Assembly (NCBI RefSeq): GCF_963678635.1
Contig: NC_087070.1
Location: forward strand, 28,808,048-28,872,047
From: Symsagittifera roscoffensis
Taxonomy: Eukaryota > Xenacoelomorpha > Acoela > Convolutidae
Length of the DNA: 64,000 nt
Direction: 5' to 3'
In this document: one piece after another, positions 1-11,890 of the stretch
Layout of the letters: the number at the start of each line of letters is the position of its first letter
Numbering within the stretch: position 1 is the first letter of the stretch
Program-made: the position numbers and the translations under genes
Notes under the pieces: model-generated
What the model was told of the DNA's origin: nothing
Databases searched by the model: none
What the model saw: only the letters and a program-made list of their open reading frames with translations

Positions 1-440
1 GGTTGAGTTTTCAAGCGAGTCTTTAGCTCGTTTTTCAGGCAGTTTTAAATTTATGCTGTAATACACAAAGTTAAAAAGTCGAATTCTTAACAAGTATTTG
101 AATTCAGGATTTGGAAGTTTGACGAAAAATGTAAAAATTTTTGAAAAAGCTAAATTTCTGTTTTTCCAAGATTAATATCAGATAATTTTATCATAAAGAA
201 AAACTGAAATGCAAAATACGTTTGCAGACGTTTCCCTCGTACTTTTGTGAAAACTGATCAATTATCAACAACAAATTAACCCTGAAAATTCATCGTTTTT
301 GATGTGGATTCATTATATTCACGAGTTTTGAATACGTAAGAAAAAAAGTAATATATTGTCTTTCAAACCATTATTAAGTAAAAAATTTACAAAAGCTATC
401 ATAAAATTGAGAAATTAGTAGCGCAAAAAATAGCGAACAC
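1..440. repeat. Dispersed repeat R1, left copy (may extend past the window edge)
   Basis: The block beginning GGTTGAGTTTTCAAGCG is repeated almost base for base at 3199-3639, with only scattered substitutions and short indels. Both copies end at the same point, after AGCGAACAC. No coding potential is visible. The copy starts at base 1, so its true left end is unknown. The two copies are in the same orientation, 3,198 bp apart. Confidence 0.85.
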
Positions 441-468
441 GTCAAACACGCAAAAAATAGCAAAATGT

Positions 469-650
469 CAATCAAATTAAAACACATGAAGACAGCAAAA
501 AAAAATATTCAAAAAATTGTACCAGAGTCCTTGCCAATTTATTAATCAATCCTGAATTAATTTTTTTTCTAACCAATTTTAATCTCAAAAATTTAACATA
601 AAACTCAAATGTTTAACTGACAAAATTGATTTTATCACGAAAAAAATTAG
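469..650. repeat. Dispersed repeat R2, copy 1
   Basis: The segment starting TGTCAATCAAATTAAAACAC recurs at 1706-1886 with about 95 percent identity by eye. Both copies stop at the same A-rich run before ATTAG. It is AT-rich and non-coding, and is probably a fragment of a non-autonomous element. Confidence 0.8.
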
Positions 651-1705
651 AGTTTTCTGGGTTTTTAAATGTTTTTCTGGGAAAAATCGGAGAAATAATG
701 AGATAAATGTTAAAAAATAGATTTTTGAGGACGTTAGAAATTAATAACAGAACACATTTGATTAATTGAAATTGAACTTGAAGTAAGTGGTTCAATCAAT
801 TTAAGGAAAAGCGGAAATTTAAAATTGGCTAAACAACCTAGAATAAGCAGTGCTAGTTATTTTTTCAAGAATTATTCAGAGTATGATAAACTCAGCTTGG
901 TACGATAGATTACGGGTGCGCGTGCGGGTACGGTTTTTCAAAAATTTGCTAAAATTTCGTCGGGCTGTTTTTAGGGCGACTAAATAGATCTTACGTGCAC
1001 TCCCATAACACCATAACGACCATATTTATACGCCGCAGGTCAAAAGTGCCAAAAAAGGGGCGCCAAAACATTCAAAATTAGTATATATTGGCGCCAAAAG
1101 CGCCTTAAGAAAATTTGTAGAGTGGTCGGCCAAAAATTGATGTCATAATATAATAACAAAGAGATAACCCCCCTTTGGTTGGTAAGGTGGTCGAATCTCT
1201 GAGATTAGGAGAGGGCGGCGTCTGCCCCTGCGGATAAGATTGTACCGGCTGTTTTTGCAGGTAACCTTTCAAGCTTTATAAACATCATTCTAGTAAAAGA
1301 TGAGCAAAGATTTTTGTTAAGGATGAACAACAGTTTTTTGTTATAGATGGACGAACTTTTTAAGCCAAATACTACAGTGTATTTCAAATCATTTTTCTGT
1401 AAACAATAATTCAAAATTCGCATTTGAGCTAGATAACAAAAAATTTGACACAAAGTAGACAACACATCACAAATTCTGTAATAAGTTTCTGTCCAAAAAT
1501 TATGTCAGACAAGCTAATTAGGAGGTAAAAGTGGAAAAAAGTCACAATTCTTAGAGATTTCTTTCGCATTTTTTTTTCTAAAATTAATGAATTATCAGCT
1601 CCAAACCTTTTCTAAAAATCCAAGATTTTTTCAGCTGCGGGATTTTTTCAGCTGCGGGATTTTTTCAGCTTTCAATGCTCAGCTGAGTATTGAAAACTAT
1701 TGTTG
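651..1705. other. AT-rich non-genic stretch with a short tandem repeat
   Basis: I see no supportable gene. A 17-18 bp unit, GATTTTTTCAGCTGCGG, occurs two and a half to three times in a row at about 1624-1672. The block 1021-1110 is locally richer in GC, with repeated GGCGCCAAAA words that look like remnants of a short duplication. Confidence 0.5.
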
Positions 1706-1886
1706 TGTCAATCAAATTAAAACACATGAAGACAACAAAAAAAAACATTGAAAATTGTACCAGAGTCCTTGCCAATTTATTAATCAAACCTTAATTAATT
1801 TTTTCTAACCAATTTTAATCTCAAAAATTTAACATAAAACTCAAATGTTTAACTGACAAAATTGATTTTATCACAAAAAAAATTAG
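1706..1886. repeat. Dispersed repeat R2, copy 2
   Basis: This is a near-identical direct copy of 469-650, in the same orientation. It is followed by unrelated sequence. Confidence 0.8.
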
Positions 1887-2084
1887 CTGAAACACCAAGT
1901 TAACTGGTATAGATGGTATACTTTTTCTTAAAGTTAAACATCCCGCATGCCCAGCAAGGGTTCAAAAAAATCAAACAATTGAAGAGTTCAAGTTTCGAAT
2001 AAAAATTGGCAAATGACTGGGATTAGAAAAAGTTTTGCTACCTTCACGGCAATTTCCGCTTTTTCTCTGATTTGTAAAAACACA

Positions 2085-2465
2085 TAAGATGAACAAGGAT
2101 AGCTGGTTACTGTGCAAATAGCACAGAATGTTCCGACCAATCAAAAAAAATTACAACCAAATTGTTTTTGATTCCTAAGATGAAGCTAAGAACTCCAAAA
2201 ACTAACTTCATGTGTAGAAAAATAACTAAATTTTCAAGGCTTAAATTAAGCAGAAATAAACTAATGTAAGCCTGCTCACTCAGCGCTCGAAATTATGTTG
2301 TTTGAATTACGACTGAAAGAGCTTTAATGTGATATATCACTCAACCCAGTCCAATGAAAATTTGTGATAGCTGATTTTAGGTGGAAAACAAAAAAAAAGA
2401 AAAAAAAACCAAAACACACCCGAATACGAAGTTTCTCCCAATTTTCAATGGTTGAAACAATAAGT
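2085..2465. repeat. Dispersed repeat R3, copy 1
   Basis: Ordered blocks in this stretch recur in the same order at 28465-29100: GGTTACTGTGCAA followed by GAATGTTCCGACCA, then GCTCGAAATTA, then GACTGAAAG(A/G)GCTTTAA, then AAACACACCC(G/A)AATAC. The copies differ by substitutions and long indels, so this is an old interspersed family. No open reading frame is shared. Confidence 0.6.
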
Positions 2466-3198
2466 TTTCTTCATTTTGCCTTTCAACTCAACTCAACAGG
2501 TTTAACAAAAATCAAGCAGATGAGACATGGTGTTCCTAATCTTATTTTGAGAAACGATACTGTCTTAAAAACAACAAATATCATGGAACAAAAAGAAAAA
2601 CATCAAGAGTAAACGGTTGCTGTGCAAATGGCTTGGACCAGGCAAACCCATTTCAAAATAATACCCTTATTTATCGCAACGGTAATAATAAAAAACTTTG
2701 AAATAGTTCATTTTTTTGCAACTGTAATTTTTATTATTTTTTCGAAGAGTGGAGTAGACTGAAGTTAATAATAAAGTAATTCATTAAATCGATGATAAAA
2801 CTGAAAAAAAACTGCTAAGAGAAAATTAGCAGAAAAAATTTGATCTAAGTGGATAAAGTAAGAATTAAAATAATTTAAATTTATTGAATAGGCCAAATGT
2901 GAAACAAATAAACAGTATCGCAATAATCAGTGCGATTTTGGTTTTCTAGTAAAATTTCTAGTAGATAGAGTTGATAAGACAACTTTCACGACAATACCTG
3001 CTTGAAACTTTTGATTTTTCACAATTTTCCACATGCATCCCCTAACAGTACGGAATTAAGGTTTTTGGGAAGGCTTATTATATTAATTTAATGGGGGAGG
3101 GAGGCTATTATGAGTAGGACCGGAAGACTTTCCGCCACAATTGTACAAACGTTGAAGTGAGAACATGGTCAGAATTTTTTCCTGGACAATCTTACGTT
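2466..3198. other. AT-rich stretch, nothing recognised
   Basis: No gene, RNA gene or repeat could be supported here. The composition is strongly AT and the reading frames are short. Confidence 0.4.
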
Positions 3199-3639
3199 GG
3201 TTGAGTTTTCAAGCGAGTCTTTAGCTCGTTTTTCAGGCAGTTTTTAATTTATGCTGTAATACACAAAGTTAAAAAGTCGAATTCTTAACAAGTATTTGAA
3301 TTCAGGATTTGGAAGTTTGACGAAAAATGTAAAAATTTTTTGAAAAAGCTAAATTTCTGTTTTTCCAAGATTAATATCAGATAATTTTATCATAAAGAAA
3401 AACTGAAATGCAAAACACGTTTGCAGACGTTTCCCTTGTACTTTTGTGAAAACTGATCAATTATCAACAACAAATTAACCCTGAAAATTCATCGTTTTTG
3501 ATGTGGATTCATTATATTCACGAGTTTTGAATACGTAAGAAAAAAAGTAATATATTGTCTTTCGTACCATTATTAAGTTGAAAATTTACGAAAGCTATCA
3601 TAAAATTGAGAAATTAGTAGCGCAAAAAATAGCGAACAC
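3199..3639. repeat. Dispersed repeat R1, right copy
   Basis: This is a direct repeat of 1-440, nearly identical, beginning GGTTGAGTTTTCAAGCG and ending AGCGAACAC. Its boundaries are sharp against unrelated flanks. Confidence 0.85.
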
Positions 3640-4303
3640 TGATTTTTTTCGCGCATAACCGTTTAGTGATACCAGGCCTATTAAATGACCGCGCAACATT
3701 TTTCAATCTCAAGAAACGAAAAATCTTATATCAAGTAAATAACGCTTTTAGTTGAAGTGCTTGTGATAATTGTAAACAACGTAGTCCATGCTTCACAATT
3801 TGGGCCGATAAAAACTAGTATCAGATGAAAATGAAGGATATTGAGAAAAATGAGAAATGAACCGACGGAAGCTAGGCCAAAAACCACGAATACTAACAAA
3901 TGAACAATATTTCAATTGTATGTTAAAAAATAGTTACTGCCCGAAACGTGCTCCATCTTTTAACTATCTAGATGAGAGAGTTTTATTTGACATTTCAAGA
4001 TATTGAACATGGCTTGAATTTTAGCATTCCTACAAAATTAACCATTCTATGAACAAATTTATGTACGAGAAAAAAGTTCGGTGCCCAATTACAAAACTCT
4101 GTCTTATCGCTCGGGTAACCAGGTATTTGATTTCAGTATTTGAAATTTTGACATAGCATGAAAAATAGTTGGAAAATTTTGATTTTCCAGCAGTGATGCC
4201 ATTTTATGTTACACAGACGCCAAGCTTCGCTTCGCAAACACTAAAGAGAGCACGACAAATGTTCAATTTATCATAGAAATAAGCCTCGATTTAGTAATGA
4301 AGT

Positions 4304-4552
4304 CGGCGATGTCTTCGATTCGATCTAGAGAATTTGAGTCTCGACCTTCAACCACTCACTCACGAACGCTTATAATTTCGCAAACACTAGCCACAGATAA
4401 AGCAGAGAACAGATGCTATGAAATTACTAATGCTACTGATCAAGATTATAGCCAAAATGCCTTCAAATAAGTGAGCATTTTAAACGAACATTTTTATTTG
4501 CGAGTTAGGTTAGAAAAAAAAGTGGTTCATACTAATCCAATACGGTGCTCGC
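4304..4552 (-). repeat. tRNA-like SINE candidate, copy 1
   Basis: The body (4383-4552) matches 62449-62605, sharing AGAACAGATGCTATGAAATT, GATTATAGC, TTTTATTTGCGAG and TGCTCGC. Next to it on the minus strand is a tRNA-like stretch. It has a box-A-like TGAGTGAGTGG (4352-4362) and, about 26 nt further, a box-B-like GATCGAATCGA (4315-4325). The same arrangement with different bases is seen in the second copy. A shared body plus internal polymerase III-like boxes suggests a tRNA-derived SINE. The boxes are imperfect, so this stays a candidate. Confidence 0.45.
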
Positions 4553-7242
4553 GAGTGTAATCATGGGTGAAAACAGAATAAAAACCTATTTTTAGACGTT
4601 CTTTTTGTCATATTTGTGAAACTTGAGCAATGAAAAACCCAATTCTTACGTTTTGAAAATTTTTAAGTGGGTTCAATATACTCACTGGTCGGTTTATTGC
4701 ATCTTCTAGTACATTGAGTTTGAGATAAGAAAAAAAGTCAAAAAGTCTTATCTATTCATCAACGAGTAAAAAACTAATGAAATTAATTGGAAAATTGGGC
4801 TTATATTGGCGTACCAAATAGCGCGGCTTTTTTTGCGTCATTGCCAGTTCTGTGATGACATTTTTATAATAATATAAAAAATAATAATAAGATTGAATTA
4901 AGCCCGCAAGGCGGGGATTAATTGCTCTTAGTCATTGATAACAAAGTTTTTAAAATAAACTTTAAAATATCTAATGCCACAAACATTTTTCAATCTCAAG
5001 AGCTCAAAGTTTCTGTTTCGTGTAAGTAATGGTTTTTGAATGGGGCGCTTAAGAAAAATTTGCAGGATTATAAACTACAATTATCAAATTTTGAGCCTAA
5101 GAAGACGAAGCACTCTATTGAACGAAATTTCATTTATTTTCTATTTTGTGGTCAAACTTTCCTTTTTCGGCTGAATTATTTTAATGATTAATTCGACGTT
5201 GACTGAGAGATTGCATTTGAAACAGTTTCAGAAATATTATTAAAAACAATTTTTCTCAACCATGAGCAGCCCCACACGCATGCCTTAAAAAATTTATGAA
5301 TAATTATCAACAAAAGAGCTGAAATCGGAAAACTTTGGTCTAATTCCGCCTCTGTTTCTTTGATTTGTAAAAACATATTGGATAATATAGTTTTTCACTC
5401 TCGCATAAATCAAATCACAAAACAATCAAGCCAAAAAAAGTGCTTTTCAAATGTAATTTTCAGCAAAAAAAATCTATTAGGTTAAAAACACAAATGTTAA
5501 ACAGCACGTTTACGGAGTTCAAGACTTGGAGTTTTCAGTCCAGACTTTTCTCTTCGAGAGAAACTGAAAACGAGATTTTTTAATTTTTGTTCCATTTGCT
5601 GAAGTTTTTAATAAAATAGTTCAATTGCTAAAAAAACACTAATTTGATTTTAAAAAATACTGAGGAAAGCGGCCATCGCAGGAGTGACAGCCACTTTGCT
5701 ACGAATGGAGAAATCCATTTCACGGTAGAATTCTGTAAATAACAAATTTTTAGACAAACACGCTGGATTAAAAAAAGTTTTTCAAAACCAAGGAAGAAAG
5801 AAAGGACTATAGCAAGATACCACACACAGTCATCTCTAACAGTTATCTTACAACTGGAAGAAACAAAGACCCTCTCTAAGCCATAGTTACAACATACTCC
5901 TTGAACTACTCGCAACAAAACATCTCCAAAACTTGTGTATAGAAAAAATTCATGACTATAGTGGCGTCTCTTTTTTATACATAACATATGATATCATGCG
6001 ATCACATATATTTTTCCCTTTGTTCCATTAAGTTTTCAAACTGAAGTCTGAATAATTGAAGGCCTACTTTTCAATTTTTTATCTATTAAGTTGTATTTTT
6101 GGAGGTAAAAATGTTTCTTCTTTTTTTTCTGATTTAAAATGGCGATTACTGCTTCGGTTTTTTACTAGTGAACTTGTTGATAATGAGTTAGTTGAACAAA
6201 AAAAAACACTTTTAGACACACTAGTTGTATCCTTGATTATATTTATCTATAGGCAGTGCTACCCGCACTGGAGTTTCTCTTATAGTGGATTATGTTTGAT
6301 TTTTATTCAATGAAATTTGAAAACCATTAATCGTGGATCGAGTTTAACTTAACTATTTCCAAATGACATTCCTAATCAATTAAAACCACTATTTTCAACT
6401 TATTTTAAATCTTTTTCTAAAAAATGATGATCTCATTTTAACGATTATATTGGATTATAAACAAACATTTATCTCTTTTTGAATTAATTTGTTTTTTTTT
6501 TCATAATAATTTAAACCTAAATTAGGTGTTTTCTTGTCTCATCTGGAATTGCTTTCCTATAATAAACTGTGTTTTTTGTTATTCTTTGACTTTTCGCCAA
6601 CCGCACAATGTAGAACACCCCCTCCACGCTTAACCATTCCGAACAGTTAACTATTCCCCTTCCCACACTTATTCTTTTCCACTTCTTCAAATTGAATGTG
6701 ATGAGGGGACGTTGCGGGGGACGAGGTAGGTAGGGGCCATGGGGATGGACATGTTCGCTCGGTTTCATTCAAGTTTTGCAGAAAACTGCGCAGAGTATGG
6801 TGAATATTTCACATCTACTAAACAAAAAATCCGTTTTCATGGATTTTATGAACAGAAAGTAATCAGTTATTTAAAGACAGAAATAATTGATATCGAGTGA
6901 ACCGTTGCAATCTTATAGTAAGCCTCCCAGGAAACCTTGAGCTACATGCGAGTCTAGCGTCAATGAAACTCTATTTTGTTGGTATTTAGGACAGAATAAA
7001 AGTGCGAGAAGAAACGTCGACACAAAAAAAGATTGAAGAGCAGAACTAGATGTTTAAACGATTTCAGTCAGCTAAGCTCCAAATATGCACAAATCCACAC
7101 AGTTCTGTACACGTTTTCAAAACGGAGATGGAGCTGCACTAACACAGATGAGAGCTAATCTGAGCAAAACAAACCTAAGACACAAAAAAAATTGCTGTGC
7201 GGTAAAAAAAATTTGTTTTTGAGCAGCATTCAAGCTAGCCGC
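4553..7242. other. AT-rich non-genic stretch with a GC hairpin
   Basis: No gene is supported. At 4903-4915 there is a perfect small hairpin, CCCGC-AAG-GCGGG, standing out in otherwise AT-rich DNA. The reading frames (for example 5628-5987 minus, 6517-6768 minus) have no recognisable domain and atypical composition, and I treat them as chance. Confidence 0.4.
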
Positions 7243-7792
7243 TTGTAGAACGTAGCAGCTACCGTTACTTTTGTTCCAGTGCCAGACATCACAACTACGG
7301 TGGAAAATCTATCCCCAACTTTTCAGATGCGTTATTGGTAACCTCTTTTCTTATGAAACTTTTGTTCAAGCCGAGAAAAGACAATCTAGGTTTGATTTTA
7401 TACAAGCTTTGAAAATCTCACAAAAGAAGGCTTTCTGGTACCATCCATCTGAGATTCCGTTTTTTTTTGCAATACCTAAGCAAATTTCCCATTCTCTTAC
7501 CGGCTTCCTGAATCATAAGATACCGCCTGTCATCCGGCCTGGATTGATAAGCTCATTACATATATGTTATTCATGTTATTCATCTTTATGTTAATTTTAC
7601 CGTACTAGATACTTTGTTATTTGGTCGGTTGAACTTGATAGACTCCAGAAAGGAGCTGTTCTTAAACTGTAGCCCAGTTTGCAATAAATGTTGTCTTTCA
7701 ACTAGTTGCTTTAAATTGCTTCGATTAGAACTCTTTGTTTATCAATCCATTCGGATTCAATAAATAAGATACTCAAACACAGAGGTATGACA
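7243..7792 (+). repeat. 5' LTR of the gypsy element
   Basis: It matches the 3' LTR at 15786-16269 over most of its length, with substitutions and a deletion of tens of bases in the 3' copy. It starts TTGTAG and ends TGACA. Both LTRs carry the same late motif, CATTCGGATTCAATAAAT, which includes an AATAAA polyadenylation-like signal. Noticeable divergence between the LTRs indicates an old insertion. Confidence 0.85.
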
Positions 7793-7810
7793 TGGCGCAG
7801 TCAGCAGGAT
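7793..7810 (+). other. Primer-binding site of the gypsy element
   Basis: TGGCGCAGTCAGCAGGAT begins at the first base after the 5' LTR. TGG is the complement of the universal tRNA CCA end, and its position immediately next to the LTR is as expected. The priming tRNA was not identified. Confidence 0.6.
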
Positions 7811-8084
7811 ACTCAAAAATCCGTTGAACATTAACCCGTTTTGAGAGAAGGCGTCAGCTGACCACCATTAGAGTGGTCTAAATGGACAGCAATACTAGAG
7901 ATAGCAGTATTCGCGAATGACGGAATTGGGGTACGAAACCTGCTAAGAGTTAAACCACCACTAGTTGAACCTTCAGAACCTATTTACGAGGTTGAAATAA
8001 CGGGCAAAAGAATCAGGATGTTAGAAATCAGGAAAAACGAGTCGGTTGGGAAAACCACGTTATAAAAGCTCCAGAGAAACGAGT

Positions 8085-9060
8085 ACTATGCAATTCATTC
8101 CGGTGGGATGAAGCAGATGCAAAAGTGCGCAGTTATCTTTTCCTATGCTTAGGAGCCGAAAGGCAACGACAGGTCCAGCAGAAGAGACCAAGCTTGGACT
8201 TACACGCCGTTACTACAAAAGACCTTATGACGACACTAGAGGACATTTTCGTCATGACCAGAATTGTAGCTTCTGAAAGATTGTAGTAGGAAACAAAAGA
8301 AAAAAGAGAATCTTGATCAATTCCACGCGGATTTAGTAGAACTAGCTTCAAGAGCTGATTGCGTTGATCGTGACGACGAATGGGTAAAAGACAAATGAGA
8401 AAACTGCAGAAAAATTATTGGCACAAACTCGAAGTCCACAAGATGCGTACGAATATGCAATACGTCGAGAAAAAGGCATTGAGCACAGTCGCACAATGAA
8501 AATAAACCTTTTCGGAGGGCAAACAGCAACGATAAAACAAGAATCAGTACATTACATAAACGCACGTCGCCGTAATAACTACACTAACCATCAAAGCTCA
8601 CAAAGAGGCTCACATGCGGTCGAACGTATCCGCATGGAACACAAAAAACAAGAGGACAGCAACAACGGAACACAAATTTTAAAACTCAAAAACAATGTTA
8701 CAAATGTGGCAACCAATACGGTCAAAGACACCTACAATCCTGTCCGGCAAAGGATAATATTTGTTCAAAATATGCCAAGCGCGGACATTTTGCAAAAGTT
8801 TGTCGATCCGCAAATGTTAACAACATGGGAGATCGACATGAAGAACAACAAGAAGAGATTGAGACAGAAAGTCTCGATACCGAAAACGGTCTCGCGGTAT
8901 TCGCTGAGTGTACATCAAAAAAATGGTTGGAACGATTATCAAATCTATAAATTTTTGGTCATGACAATTGCTGAAGCATTTGAAAACAAGAGCACAGCTA
9001 AGTTGTCCGAGGATGACTTAAACGGTCACATCGTTAAGTTGAAAAAAAAATACAGATGAG
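8085..9060 (+). pseudogene. gag: gag of the gypsy element (capsid and nucleocapsid, frameshifted)
   Basis: A capsid-like segment is readable at about 8090-8280 (words such as SYLFLCLGAERQRQ). A second segment starts in another frame at 8418 (AQTRSPQDAYEYAIRREKGI). At about 8693-8815 a further frame encodes two zinc-knuckle units. The first is CYKC..H..C and intact. The second has its second cysteine replaced by tyrosine (CSKYAKRGHFAKVC). Zinc knuckles of retroelement Gag bind the element RNA during packaging. The coding frame changes at least twice and in-frame stops occur near 8285, so the gene is dead. The 642-bp open frame 8418-9059 is only partly the true Gag frame. Confidence 0.75.
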
Positions 9061-9530
9061 TTATTCGCTATTGCCGACTCTGGAAGACAAAGGTCATATT
9101 CGAAAGAAAAAACAGCACGGCGTCTCCAACAGAAAGATAAGTCAGCTCTAATCAAATGTATCCCACCAGAGGACACCGCCAGAAACTTAGCGTGCTACAA
9201 TGGCGAAAAAATAACTGCGAAAGTAAGATTAATCTTAACGGTCGAATCAGGGGGTTGGAAAATACAAGCAGCCCCATTCATCAACGCTGAAGATTGAAAA
9301 GCAAACATCAAATGGAAAACATACTACAGCAAATAGAAATTAAACTAATTCGAGAAAAACAAAAGCAAAACGTATTGAATATTCGCGAATCAGAAGAATC
9401 GAACCCAGAAATTAAACATTGGGTCAGAGATAACTTTCAACAACTAACCGTGCGCATTGGGAAATGGAAAAATCACGTCATGAGAACCGAATTTAGCAAA
9501 GACGTAAACCCAATTCACTAAAAAGCTCGA
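9061..9530 (+). pseudogene. pol: Protease and linker region of gypsy pol
   Basis: Directly after gag the sequence encodes LFAIADSGRQRS. Its DSG triplet (about 9076-9084) is the retropepsin active-site signature. It is followed by KCIPPEDTARNLACYNGE and ESGGWKIQAAPFI, typical of the protease region of Ty3/gypsy elements. The downstream frame 9294-9521 opens with TTG, not ATG, and runs into the linker before reverse transcriptase. Stops and shifts break the reading frame. The role, cleavage of the polyprotein, is inferred from the family. Confidence 0.6.
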
Positions 9531-9639
9531 CGTATTCCGGTGCATCTATACGAACGGGTTGAAGCCGAATTAAATACACAGTTGGACCAAAAGCACATTA
9601 TCAAATTAGATAAGTGTTCAGATCGACAATTCATTAACC

Positions 9640-10185
9640 ATAACCGTCAAAAAGGATCAAACGGTTAAACTAGCGTCTGATTCCAAGAAAAGAAACGATT
9701 TCATTCATAAAACCAATTACCAAAAGCGCAAATTAGATTTGCTGCTGGACAACATCGCACAGACAGTCAAATCGGACAAATCAAGACAAACGCTATTTTT
9801 AACACTCGATTTACAGTATGCATACTCGAAAAACCCTTTGGATAAATCAACTAAAGAACAATGTAGCTTCAGCCTTATTGGCGGCAACGCCACCGGGACA
9901 TACCAATTCCAAACAGGATTTTATGGCCTCACAGATATGCCAGCTGAGTTCCAGAAGGCAATAGATCTAACCCTTACTAATTGTACAAACACTTACGCGT
10001 ATCTGGATGACATATTGATAGTAACGAAAGGATCTATTGAGTTGCACCGACAAAAACTACAATCAGTCTTGACAAAATTAAACGAAGAAAACCTCGCGAT
10101 ATCATTGGATAAATGTAAAATCGCATGCAAACCGGTTGAGTGGTTAGCGTATATCGTCAATAGTCAGGCAAAAAACCACTCATAA
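9640..10185 (+). pseudogene. pol: Reverse transcriptase of the gypsy element
   Basis: The 148-codon open stretch 9739-10185 carries the core of a Ty3/gypsy reverse transcriptase: motif A as FLTLDLQYAYSKNPLD, then TGFYGLTDMPAEFQKA, then the catalytic motif YLDDILIVTKG, then SLDKCKIACKPVEWLAYIV. Both aspartates of YLDD and the motif-A aspartate remain. The expected ALG/SQI residues after motif A are altered (SKN), and a glycine is replaced by alanine in the WLAY block. Both changes fit decay. The upstream finger region, about 9640-9738, is present but frame-broken. The gene sits between protease and RNase H as expected. Confidence 0.85.
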
Positions 10186-10193
10186 AAAAACGG

Positions 10194-11015
10194 ATGCTAT
10201 TGAAAAACTATAGCCACCAAAATTATTTAAACTGTTTAAAATTTTATGGGCTCCATACACCATCTCACACGGTATATACCAAAATTAGCACAAACAGCAG
10301 CTGCTTCACGTCCATTATTAAAAAATACAGAAAAAAAAATAAACCGATTGATAGGAAATCAGAACACAATACAGCTTTCAATAACATAGTCTCAGTTTCA
10401 ATAGTCTCTGAAATAAAACGAAAACAACACTTTGATCAACACCTAGAAGCCCGTATTGTATGTGACGCGTCTACTTCAGGGCTAGGAGCGTCGTTGGAAA
10501 AAATTCTCCAGAGGGATGTGTAGCCATAGCCTATGCGTCACGTTTCCTAAATTCGCTTGAGGAAGAATAGTCCGTAGTTTTAGTTCAATCTTTATGGAAA
10601 GCATTTTACCGTCATAACAGACCATCAAGCTTTGATCGGCGCTTTAAGCTCGAGTGAGAGATCAAAAACCATTCAGATTAGGCTAACTTGCTGGATTGAA
10701 CAACTTCCCATTTCACTTTGACATTAAACATCTGGCGGGGAATAAAATCGGATTAATAGACTATTTTTCTCAAAATCCAGTTGGAATGGCAATACCCCCG
10801 AGCGAGTTTGATGAGGAATTTGTTGTAGCATCAATTAATGCATTCATAAACAACCTCGAGTTGGTTGACAATGTCATTCTTAACAATCTAGCCAGTCAAA
10901 ACAAAGCGCCTTGTGAGCTGATCAAAAAGCGCGCGAAAAACAAAAGTTCATTGAATGACATTTCAAACGCTCAATTAACATCTCAACATTCCAATTGAAA
11001 CCTCACAAACAAATT
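10194..11015 (+). pseudogene. pol: RNase H and tether region of gypsy pol, first copy
   Basis: ARIVCDASTSGLGASLEKI (about 10447-10506) is the first RNase H block with its catalytic aspartate. After several stops, FHFDIKHLAGNKIGLIDYFS and PPSEFDEEFVVASINAFINN follow at 10715-10870, the end of RNase H and the tether to integrase. Stops at 10522, 10680 and elsewhere disrupt it. From 10376 on, the segment is repeated at 12397. Confidence 0.75.
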
Positions 11016-11126
11016 CAGTTTCATTCAAAATGAGCTAAAAATCAGTCAGCTCATCCGCATTCATTCAACAGATTCGAAAAACAGCCAAACTGCAAAATCT
11101 CTGTAAACTCGATTTGCCAAAATAAT

Positions 11127-11890
11127 ATGAGCCAAAAACCAGAAACTGAAGGCTTCAAGGGAGGCTTTATTTTACCTGAAATGAAATCAACGGAGACACA
11201 GGGCCGAAAAGAGTCGGCATCGCAGTGGCAAGGCTCGTCTGACCGGGAGGAAAGTCTATCGGACCCGAGGTGGCATAATCGGCCCCCAATAAAAGGAAAT
11301 AAAACAACAACTGAACAAACAACAACGCCGGACCACTCATCTCTTACGGTACAAGTAGTTCAAGATGCGAAGGTACTATTTTCTTCATAAAAAAACAGGA
11401 AACAAATTTTCCGAAAACTGTGTTTGAAGACGACTCAACATCAGCAAAAACAACAGTGATCAGTAAACCAGAAATAAAAATGAAAACGACACGCGCCGCC
11501 CAAACGGAAACGATCAATTCAGCAATTGCCACTCAAACAGACTTCGCCACAAACAACAACGAAGATACAAGAGAAAACTGCGTGGACCCCAACACATGCA
11601 TTCAAGAGGAAAAGGCACACAATGTGGAACCAAAAACGATGACACACAACAACACACAACTCGAGGCCAGCCATAATCTTGTCACAGAAGGACTGGTCGC
11701 GACAATCGAGAAAGGAACGAAAACACCAGAATCGGAGGAAGACGCACCGTTATTTCGGCGGAAGCTGCAACGAGTACTGGGCGTACGATTTTTTTGCCGC
11801 TGCCACAAAGAAGGAGAGAAACCTACCTCCTCTAATAAACTTTGGCAAGAAAAGAGACTGGGAAGCCATCAAAACCTCATTCGGACAATA
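11127..11890 (+). pseudogene. Linker between RNase H and integrase, first copy
   Basis: Open frames 11127-11390 and 11420-11899 have no domain that I recognise. They are hydrophilic and threonine/asparagine rich (for example AAQTETINSAIATQTDFATN) and lie where gypsy elements carry a poorly conserved tether. The minus-strand frames here are shadows. The region is duplicated exactly at 13148-13911. Confidence 0.45.

Noticed and set aside
5628-5987. Cysteine-containing 119-codon minus frame
   Set aside because: No domain, and surrounding frames have similar composition. Not supported as a gene.
6517-6768. Small minus-strand gene
   Set aside because: No recognisable domain, no splice context and no second copy; consistent with a chance open frame.
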